Of a DNA stretch of 64,000 bases, positions 56,416 to 64,000 are shown piece by piece. The notes under the pieces were generated by a model, which did not search any database, was not told the origin of the DNA, and saw only the letters and a list, made by a program, of their open reading frames with translations. A program made the position numbers and the translations under genes. Origin of the DNA: Melieria omissa (lineage: Eukaryota > Arthropoda > Insecta > Diptera > Ulidiidae); assembly GCA_963971225.1 (NCBI GenBank), contig OZ020269.1, positions 107,455,486 through 107,519,485 on the forward strand, read 5' to 3'. The number at the start of each line of letters is the position of its first letter. Positions within the stretch are counted from its first letter, which is position 1.

Positions 56416-57725
56416 TGTCGGAACATTGAACAATGGAGGAAAACACACTTGAAGTGAAAGTATATGAACTTCGTGTATCGATGGTTGACATTTTAGACCA
56501 AAAACTAACAAAACACAGTTTATGAAATGAATTACTTTCTTTTAAAATTAGAAAATTTCCATTATAATCGAACCACAGATTCAATAGTAAAACTTTCTAA
56601 TCTGAATTTCGCAACACTCGAATGCAAAAAATCACAGTCACAGATTTCTGCTTTCGTCCATTGCCTCCAGCTGATTGTTTCTATTCTCTACGTTCGATTT
56701 TTAAGTGCAAATTATTTTATCATTCATTAAAATCGCATTGAGCTGTCAGCGCGCATAATGAAAATTGAACTGAAGCAATTATTGTCCCGCAACACTTGCT
56801 TCCAGTTGTTGGCATTGTGAATGCGTTGCGCTCGACTCGCTTCAACTCGGCTGTCAAAGAGTCGATTAGGTACGCCACGATTTGCACTGAAACGCGCCGC
56901 ACACGCTCCCAACTTTATTAATTTCCAGATATGCGTGCAAAAAGCGAACCATAAATGTTTACAACAATGGCAAAAGAAAAGCACAGTCGCACAATAAAAA
57001 TCTCACAACAATTACGCGCCGCAATCGCAAATCACAATCGCACTCGATCAAATATGGCAGCGACATAAAAGTCACTTTGTGTATGTGTGTGTGCAATTAT
57101 CATTGTCCACAATGTTTCTATATCTATTTTTATCATTTTTTTACAAATGGTGCTCTATTAAAATCGCGTTTGACTTTTCTTTGGCAATATTTGGAGTTCA
57201 TAAATATATCAAATCGATATCTGACTCGAGTGTGTTGTTTACACCTACTTTTGACACATGTATACAATGGGCCGTGACTCTGGCTGCTGCTGCTGCTGCT
57301 ATTTTTGTTTTATTTGTGTTGTTGTTGTAACAATTATGGCATTTGTGGTGGCGTGCGCGCGACTTCAAGTTGGCGCGCACGCGCAGCTGCTTCGGGCCAA
57401 ACAAAACAACAACAACAACCACACGACAGCGCCCCCAAAACACCAGCCAGCCAGCGAGGCAGTCAGTCAGTGAGCAGCGCACCCACTGACACTGTCGCAC
57501 TTGCCGCAGCAACCGGCCGGCTGCCGTCGCAGTCGACAATCGGCAGCTCAAGTGATCCGAAAATAAACAAACTCCGGCGGTTGTTTAATGTCAGTTCGCG
57601 TTTTTTAGGTGAATGTCAAAATGAAGACCGCAATTGGCGGCGTCACAAGCGGGGCGAAATTCATAAAGTACGTCAGTGCTGTGGGAACTGACGTCAGCAG
57701 GCCGACACGTGCAATGAAAGAAACG
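56416..57725. other. unique G+C-rich island between two arrays of the same satellite
   Basis: Not repetitive. The most G+C-rich part is 57340-57720. It contains a GCT run (57283-57300), CAA and TTG runs, a 'cagccagccagc' stretch and 'agtcagtcagt' words. Several domain-free frames overlap on both strands. Its position inside the FGF intron and its contrast with the flanking satellite make it the best candidate enhancer of the intron (inference). Confidence 0.4.
57689..57696. promoter_or_regulatory. perfect CRE palindrome TGACGTCA
   Basis: Full cAMP-response-element palindrome, with a further 'acgtcagtg' half-site 20 bp upstream (57670). Such sites bind CREB/ATF-class bZIP proteins (established knowledge). 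Function here is not shown. Confidence 0.4.
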
Positions 57726-57729
57726 GTCG

Positions 57730-59230
57730 GGGTTCATAAATTACTTTAGTCCGGAAGGAAGCATTGAAAGAACGTGTAATGGGATTTCAAAGGGAATGGT
57801 TGTGGAACTGAAGAGGAGAGATAAAGAAGAATTAAGAAACTGTGGTATAGAAAATACTGTCATTTGAGGGATAGAATGACCAAAAGAACCTGACTTAGGA
57901 CTTTAAAGGGATTCCAAGTCAAACTGTCGAAGATAGAAAATAGAATAACGAAGACAATTTGGCATAGAAAATATCAATTTTTGACGCATTGAAAGATTGA
58001 AAGAATTTGTAATGAGATTTCATAGAGAATCTAAGTCTAAGTGTCGAAGATACAAGAATAAAGAAAATATGGACTTTCAAAGGAGTAAAAGAACAAAAAA
58101 ATCTCTAATGGGATTTCGAAAGGAATCAAAGTTAAAGTATCGAAGATGAAAAATAATAGAACGAAGAATATTTGGGGAAGAAAATATCAACTTTTGAGGG
58201 ATTGAAGGACCAAAAGAAACTGTAGTGAGATTTAAAAGGGAATCGAAGTCAAAGTGCCAAAGATAGAAAATAGATGAACGACGACAGTTTATTAAAGAAA
58301 ATATCAACTTTTGAAGTATAAAAAATTTAAAGAATCTGTAATGAGATTTCAAAGAGAATCTAAGTCTAAGTATCGAAGATACAAAAATAAAGAAAATATT
58401 GACTTTTGAGGGATTAAAGACCAAAAACCCTCTAATAAGATTTTAAAGGGAATTGAAGTCAAATTGTCGGAGATAGAAAAGAGAAGACTGAAGAAAATTT
58501 GGTAAAGAAAATATCAATTAAGGATTGAAGGACCGAAAGAACCTGTAATGAGATTTGAAAGAGAATCTAAGTCAAAGTGTCGAAGATAGAAAAAAGGAAT
58601 AAAGAAACTGTTGTATAGAAAAAAAAACAAATTTTGAGGGATTGGAGGCCCGAAAGAGCCTTTTGGAATTTCAAAGGAAATCAAAGTTGAAGTGAAGAAA
58701 GTCGACAAAAAAAGAAAATGTGGTTCAGAAAATAACAACTTTTGAGGGATTGAAGGACGAACAGAAACTGTAATGTGATTTCAAAGGGAATCGAAGTCAA
58801 ATTGTCGGAGATAGAAAAGAGAAGAACGAAGAAAATTTGGTATTTGGTATTTGGATCAACCTTTTATTTATTGAAGGATCGAAAGAATAAAAGAAGAATA
58901 GAAAAATAAAGAAAATGTGGTATAGAAAATATCAAATTTTGAGGGATTGGAGGACCGATAGAACCGATAATGAAATTTCATAGGGAATCGAAGTTAAAGT
59001 TTGGAAATTAGAAAATAGAAGAACAAAGAAAATTTGATATAGAAAATATCAACTTTTGAGGGATTGAAGGATTGAAAGAACCTGTAATGGGATTTCAAAG
59101 GGAATCGAGGAGAGAAAAAAAAGAATAAAGGGATTAAAGGACCAAAAGAAACTGTAATGAGATTTCAGAGGGAATCGAAGTCAAAGTGTCCGGGATAGAA
59201 AATAGAAGAACGAAGAATATTTGGGGAAGG
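57730..59230. repeat. degenerate satellite array A, second block, about 13 copies
   Basis: Same unit as at 55761-56415: 'aaagaacctgtaatgggat', 'ttcaaagggaatcgaagtc', 'aaagtgtcgaagatagaaaa', 'tagaagaacgaagaaaattt', 'ggtatagaaaatatcaactt' and 'ttgagggattgaagg'. Units vary by insertions, deletions and substitutions. The - strand open frames over it (Phe/Leu/Ser-rich) are by-products. Confidence 0.92.
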
Positions 59231-60425
59231 AATTCGAATTCAACGTGAAAGATATGGAGAACTGATGAAGTTGTAAGCCAACGATTTTTGTGAGTCAAAG
59301 TAAGCCACGGCAATATTGTTGTGATCCAGGTGGGCCAAATAAGCTTCAAGCTGGGCATCCCTATTCTTAAGTTCAAAAATTCTAAAAATATCACAAGAAC
59401 TAATAAATAATTCAAAAACACAAAGTCAAAGTGCTATAGAAATATCGACTTTTGGACCCTTTAGCTCAAATTTCTAAGAAACACAAATAATGATAATTCT
59501 GAAGATGAAAAAAGTCTAAAAGTGAAGAGTTTTGTTTAGATCGCAAAAGTTAAGATCACAAAGTTTACAAATCAACTAAACAAGACTTGAATAACTGGAA
59601 CTAAAATAAAAAGAAGCAGACAACGAAAAAAATATTGGTTTCTCTGATCTTCAGCTCAATTTTTTAAACACAAATCCTGAAAAATCTAGAGTTAAGTTGG
59701 TGGATTTTTAGATACCATTTGATCCACAAAAGTTCAACATTTAAGAAGTAGAAAATATTAACTGAGCTTTTAGTTCACTTCTTATATTAGACAGAAAATT
59801 TTTAAAATTATTTAAGATTTTTTAAATATATTTTCTAGTCGTTTTAACCCTTAAAAGACGAAAATTGTTGTGTGTTGTCGCTTTGAATTCTGATTTACCC
59901 GGTCACTAGACACTCATAGGTGAAAAATGAAATCATGCGCCCGCTGTGCTTCAAATTAGATCACACAGCAGAACAACAACAACAACACCAATCATTTACT
60001 GCCAACTGTAGTTTGTATTGTCTCAGTTGCCGGCGCACCAATTTATTTATAGTTGAGCGTATTTGTCGACTTGGAAAGTGCTCGAAAGCACTTGTTTTCG
60101 TGTTTACACACAATGCGGTGAGCGGATTACAACAACAGCCAAGCAAACAGACAACAAGAAAACACCAAAGGCAACGCGCACTATGCGCATGCGCAGCCTT
60201 CACAATACAAAAGTAACAAATTGCTTTTGGTGCGCATTCAAATTGTTCAAAGTGTTCGTTCAAGTGAGGAAGTGAAAAGCGGCGCGGAAAACGTCACTGT
60301 TGCTACGATTTGAGAGAAAAAGGTTAATGTAAATGAGTCAATCTAGCCGGAAGTTGGGCGAAATTTATGAGTTCAACAAATTGCTGTGCAATTGTTGAAG
60401 TGACATGTTGAAGTAGAATAGGTGG
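59231..60425. other. non-coding end of the FGF intron
   Basis: A+T-rich to about 59900, then a more balanced block (59930-60290) with CAA runs at about 59970-59985. A 'ttaacccttaaaagacg' word at 59854 resembles the end of TTAA-flanked elements, but no partner end was found. No exon was recognised. Confidence 0.4.
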
Positions 60426-60426
60426 C

Positions 60427-60650
60427 AGCTCAAAGCAAAACTAACAAATTCCTGTCTTCTTAATGACAGCAGCCGTTTAACTTTTAGCAACATGTTGCTC
60501 GCACCATGAGTCTTTGTTGTTTGACAGCTCAAAGTTCCAAGGGACTAAAATGTGTACACCTAAACCTAAAAAATTCGTGTCTTCTTAATGACAGCAGCTG
60601 TTTAACTTCTGGCAACATGTTGCCCGCAACATGAGTCTTTCTTGTTTGAA
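60427..60650. repeat. 125-bp tandem duplication just before the terminal exon
   Basis: 60446-60524 recurs at 60571-60649 with few changes. Shared blocks are 'gtcttcttaatgacagcagc', 'gtttaactt' and 'catgagtcttt', with 'gcaacatgttgc' (a perfect palindrome) in the first copy. The second copy ends 43 bp before the exon, so duplicated intron sequence reaches the region where a branch point would lie. Confidence 0.95.
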
Positions 60651-60692
60651 CACATATTAATGCATACTTTTTCATTTTGGTTTCATTTGCAG

Positions 60693-63600
60693 AAAGAACT
60701 GCGCGACACCTGCTACTTCAACGAAACCATCGTGCACGGTTATTTCGTGTTTCGTTCCGCAGTCGATCTGCAGCGACGTGTCGGTTTCACGCACCGCGGT
60801 AAGGCGGTCGGCCCCAAGAAGAACGTCAACGATGCCTGCTACATGTTCACCAAAATCCAGGCCGATCAGTTTTTCCATCAGCACACCGACTATTTCGCGC
60901 CCAAGCCGCACGCCACAGCCACAACAACAACATTGTCGTCCTCATTGCCGTCATCGACTCGTGTGGCGTTCACAGCGACGACAGCGAATCGTTCCAAATT
61001 GCCACGCAACAAAAACAAGCGCATCAATGGAATGCGCAACAACAACAATAACCACAGCAACAATAACCAAAATCAGCAACAATATACGAATGGCCATAGT
61101 AGCAACATAAGCGCTAGCAACAGTAGCCGCAGCGGCGGCAGCAGCAGCAGCAGCAACATTAGCTTAAGTAACGCTAAGCAGCAATTAGGTTTAAGTGCAG
61201 CCAAGTATCACAACGGCAGCAACAACACACGCGAACACGTGCGGCAGCAACAACAACAACATCTGGTGCGTCACCATCACAACGATCCGAACGTGGTGGC
61301 GCGACGGCAGCAACATGAACACAAACAGAAGCGGCGTCAGCGCAATCGGCTGCGCGGAGCAACTAGTCTAACTAACACTACAACAACAACAACAGCCACA
61401 ACCACAGTGAGAGCCAGAAAAATCCAAACGCCTACGACATTCTACTCTTCCACTGTGCAAGTGTTGCCACTGTCGAAAACTACAGCAACAACAACAACTG
61501 CAACATCAAAAGCAAAAGCAGCAACACAATCAAAAACGTTCACAACAACACAAACTGCCTTTAGCGCTACAGCAGCAGCGACAGCAAGTAGATATAAGCA
61601 ACACAGCACAGCAGCAACAAATGCTGTCGACAGTTCAGCGGCAACATGGGCCATAGCGGCAGCCAAAGTGAAATCCCTATCAACGACAGCAACAACAACA
61701 ACCACCACCAACAAGCGCAAAGGTCGACGAAGAAAAGGCCGAAAGCATTTGTCGCAGCAACAGCGCAATCGGTTGCTGTCGCTCAAGTCACAGCCACAAG
61801 TTGCACGTAGCAATGTCGTTGCAACATCAACGCAAGCAGCCACAGTTGCAGCGGAAACAGCGCCAAGCGCCACGGCGTACGCGTCGTCAACAACATTCGA
61901 TGATGTTGCTGCCAGCAGTAGCAGCAGTGTTGCTGGCGATTATCCCTACGACAGCAGCGAATGGCTGTCGTCGGTGGAGCCCTTCGAATCGTCGCCGGCC
62001 TCGCCAACTTCGGTCACATTCGATGCGTTTTCGCTGTCCAGCACATCGGAGACAGATGTTGCTGCTGCGTCATTGTTGCCGACAGCAGCCAACGACTATA
62101 ACAACAACCAAACATCGGTGGAGGTAACCGATGCTGATTTGAGCAGCGAAATTGAGACAAATGCAACAACATTTGGCAGCAACATGTCGACCCAGTCGGC
62201 AACAATGCACGCAAACAGTATTATTAGTGAAAGAGAGCAGCAACAATTGTATTCCACAGCGGCAACATACTCGCTGTCGGACAACTGGTCGCCGGCAACA
62301 TTCTACGATGAGCTGGAAACAACAGTCAATGGCGAACCGCTGCTGGCGCCCACGCCCACTTTGGCGCACAGTGTTCGTGGCAATGCGTTCGATGTTGGTC
62401 ACACTCAAGCAGCAGCAGCAGAAACAGAATGGCCAGCAACATATGGCAACGACGACAATTGGCAATCAAGTGTTGCCGACGACGAGTATGCGACAACTAC
62501 CTCCTCCAATGACACTGTGACTGTCACCGATGCAGACGCAGACGCAGACACTGACAACGACAACAACACAGACAGCAGCAGCAGCACCAGTGCCGCTGAC
62601 TTTTCCTCAGAAGCTGCACAGTTCATGGAAAGCGTTGCAACAGACACAGCCGATACAACGTTGACGGCAACTGACGACATTGTTGCCGATGCCAGTGAAA
62701 ATATGATAAGTGTCAGCAACATGGCAAAGTCAAGCAGGGCAACAACAGTGGCAACATTGCACACAACCAAGCAGCAAACGAACGAATACTCAAACAACCT
62801 GAAAGCGACGGCAGCAACAACAGTGGCACAAACAATGACCGACAGCAGCAGCACAACATGGTCCACGAATGCGAGCAGCAGCAGCAGCAGCGCCGGCAAT
62901 CTGGCGGCAATTGACTTGACTGAATTTATTTATAGCACTAGAAGTAGCAATTTCCATAAAAATAATAGACATAGAAATGTAGGCAACAACAACAACAATG
63001 ACGAAGATGAGCAGCAGCAGCGGCACATGGTGGGCGAAACTAGCAACAATTTTAGTAAGAAATATTTGGGCGAAGGCAGCGTGATGAGTGCGAAACTGAA
63101 TCGTCATGCCAACAAAATGTACAGCAACCTGTTGCCAACAATACCAACTGCAACGGCAACAGGAACGGTGCAACATGCACGCAACACAGCAACAACAATT
63201 GGCGCTGCTGTTGAAGCCACAGCGTCTACAAACTTCACAACGACCAGCACAGCCAAGGCAGCAACAACAACAGTTAGCAACATGCCACCTTACGCGAGCA
63301 ATGTTGCTGCCAGCACCAACACCAACAGCAACCAGAGCAACCTGCTCAGCGTTAACAAGAATATCAATCACAGCCACAACAACAACACCATTGCGGAGGC
63401 TCACTCTGACAACAACAACAACGGTGGCCGCAAACAACAGCAACTGTTGCACACACCCAGCACAACGCTGGCAACGGCAACGGCAACGGCCACCGTAAGA
63501 GCAACAGCACCTTCAGTAGCAACAGCAACAACGAAAAAGTCCATACGCATCTCTACGCAGCGACTGCTGGCCACGCCCTTCCATCAGCTGACCTACGTGC

Positions 63601-63896
63601 GCAACAATGCCGGCGACATCGACATTGACAACATCGATAACATCAGCGTCTATCCGGATCTGCTCGAGGAGCAGGCACTGGCCGAGGCCGCCGCGGACAC
63701 CAATCGCGCGGACCTTGTCGCCAGAAGTCACAGCAGTGGCGGCGGCAACAGTCGTCTGACAATGGTGAGCGGCTACCTGCCCACGTCCGCGACCGCAGTG
63801 CTGCCCGAGTCCATTCGAATTGCCAAAATAAAAATCAACAAGGAGCGCAAGCGAATGATGACGTTGCGACAGCGACACTTTGGCAGCTACGCGTAG
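60693..63896 (+). CDS. ths/pyr: FGF8-like growth factor (thisbe/pyramus type), terminal exon
   Basis: The exon opens after 'tttcatttgcag' (acceptor AG 60691-60692) in phase 0 and joins the 50544-50662 exon so that the core reads on without a break. Residues 1-63 finish the FGF fold: 'DTCYFNETIVHGYFVFRS', a 'VGFTHRGKAVGPKK' hairpin, then 'ACYMFTKI'. Cys7 lies where FGF8 has its second conserved Cys. N10-E-T is a glycosylation sequon. The remaining roughly 1000 residues are low-complexity Asn/Thr/Ser/Ala/Gln, with an acidic DADADAD tract. Basic clusters at residues 213-219 (KRRQRNR) and 341-351 are possible furin-type sites. A non-repetitive C-terminal block spans 948-1067. From memory the fly homologs total about 750-770 residues, so this tail is unusually long. 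The open frame continues upstream into the intron, but the splice fit fixes the start. Confidence 0.92.
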   Translation, partial: KELRDTCYFNETIVHGYFVFRSAVDLQRRVGFTHRGKAVGPKKNVNDACYMFTKIQADQFFHQHTDYFAPKPHATATTTTLSSSLPSSTRVAFTATTANRSKLPRNKNKRINGMRNNNNNHSNNNQNQQQYTNGHSSNISASNSSRSGGSSSSSNISLSNAKQQLGLSAAKYHNGSNNTREHVRQQQQQHLVRHHHNDPNVVARRQQHEHKQKRRQRNRLRGATSLTNTTTTTTATTTVRARKIQTPTTFYSSTVQVLPLSKTTATTTTATSKAKAATQSKTFTTTQTAFSATAAATASRYKQHSTAATNAVDSSAATWAIAAAKVKSLSTTATTTTTTNKRKGRRRKGRKHLSQQQRNRLLSLKSQPQVARSNVVATSTQAATVAAETAPSATAYASSTTFDDVAASSSSSVAGDYPYDSSEWLSSVEPFESSPASPTSVTFDAFSLSSTSETDVAAASLLPTAANDYNNNQTSVEVTDADLSSEIETNATTFGSNMSTQSATMHANSIISEREQQQLYSTAATYSLSDNWSPATFYDELETTVNGEPLLAPTPTLAHSVRGNAFDVGHTQAAAAETEWPATYGNDDNWQSSVADDEYATTTSSNDTVTVTDADADADTDNDNNTDSSSSTSAADFSSEAAQFMESVATDTADTTLTATDDIVADASENMISVSNMAKSSRATTVATLHTTKQQTNEYSNNLKATAATTVAQTMTDSSSTTWSTNASSSSSSAGNLAAIDLTEFIYSTRSSNFHKNNRHRNVGNNNNNDEDEQQQRHMVGETSNNFSKKYLGEGSVMSAKLNRHANKMYSNLLPTIPTATATGTVQHARNTATTIGAAVEATASTNFTTTSTAKAATTTVSNMPPYASNVAASTNTNSNQSNLLSVNKNINHSHNNNTIAEAHSDNNNNGGRKQQQLLHTPSTTLATATATATVRATAPSVATATTKKSIRISTQRLLATPFHQLTYVRNNAGDIDIDNIDNISVYPDLLEEQALAEAAADTNRADLVARSHSSGGGNSRLTMVSGYLPTSATAVLPESIRIAKIKINKERKRMMTLRQRHFGSYA

Positions 63897-64000
63897 AATT
63901 CTCCACGGACGGACATAGCTCTCGATAGGCAAATAAAAATCAAAGCGAAACTTTGTTTGAATCCCCAACCCCCTCTAGGACCCGCACTAGTCTCAACGAG
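63897..64000 (+). terminator. 3' UTR with polyadenylation signal
   Basis: AATAAA at 63932-63937, 36 bp after the stop codon, is a canonical cleavage/polyadenylation signal. If it is used, the 3' UTR would be very short (about 60 bp) for a developmental ligand, so further signals beyond the window are likely. The last 40 bases resemble the G/C-rich end of the foldback element at 32.5 kb. Confidence 0.55.

Noticed and set aside
59854..59900. TTAACCCTT word as the end of a second TTAA-flanked element
   Set aside because: No matching AAGGGTTAA end downstream.
61442..63968. Long antisense and alternate-frame open readings over the FGF terminal exon
   Set aside because: They mirror the CAA/CAG/ACA-rich sense coding sequence and read as Val/Ala/Leu/Cys runs.

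Overview
The window looks like a single-gene stretch of a higher dipteran genome, most likely a tephritid-type fruit fly (inference). The support is GU-AG introns tens of kilobases long, CAA/TTG trinucleotide runs throughout, mariner, hAT and LINE remnants, and a predicted protein closest to the FGF8-like ligands of flies. Nothing suggests a prokaryote, and there are no operons, Shine-Dalgarno sites or CRISPR arrays.

The only host gene I can support is on the + strand at the right end. It is an FGF8-type growth factor of the thisbe/pyramus family. A 119-nt internal exon (50544-50662) is joined across a 10.0-kb intron to a 3.2-kb terminal exon (60693-63896). The terminal exon finishes the beta-trefoil core and then encodes a roughly 1000-residue low-complexity tail rich in Asn, Thr, Ser, Ala and Gln. 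The exon carrying the first core strands and the signal peptide was not found. Most of positions 1-50543 is therefore probably the gene's upstream intron or 5' flank. One promoter-like site with a possible first exon (8728-8995) is offered at low confidence.

The non-coding part alternates between two kinds of sequence. Unique, more G+C-rich islands lie at about 1.5-2.3, 7.6-9.2, 10.6-13, 16.2-17.5, 20.8-22, 30.5-31.3, 33.6-34.8, 37.6-39.7, 41.5-44.2, 53.5-55.1 and 56.4-57.7 kb. Between them are A+T-rich, degenerate tandem arrays with periods of roughly 65-250 bp. Most arrays have their own sequence family, although 55.8-56.4 and 57.7-59.2 kb share one. The islands are candidate enhancers. Several arrays multiply short motifs, such as TTATCTAC (GATA-like) at 40.1-41.3 kb and GTAATCGG at 23.4-24.3 kb.

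Mobile elements are concentrated around the internal FGF exon. An apparently intact APE-type non-LTR retrotransposon (ORF 47431-50340, A20 tail) ends 129 bp upstream of that exon and is bracketed by a perfect 36-bp inverted repeat. A 3' fragment of the same family lies at 14.3 kb on the - strand. A decayed hAT transposase (- strand) begins at the exon's 3' edge, and a mariner pseudogene lies at 44.5-45.25 kb. Other elements are a 978-bp TA-flanked MITE (6377-7354), a 69-bp TTAA-flanked micro-element (40608-40676), a tRNA-headed SINE (29.2 kb), a second tRNA-like sequence (52.6 kb), a GGATCC foldback (32.4 kb) and a second LINE remnant (35.0-35.3 kb).
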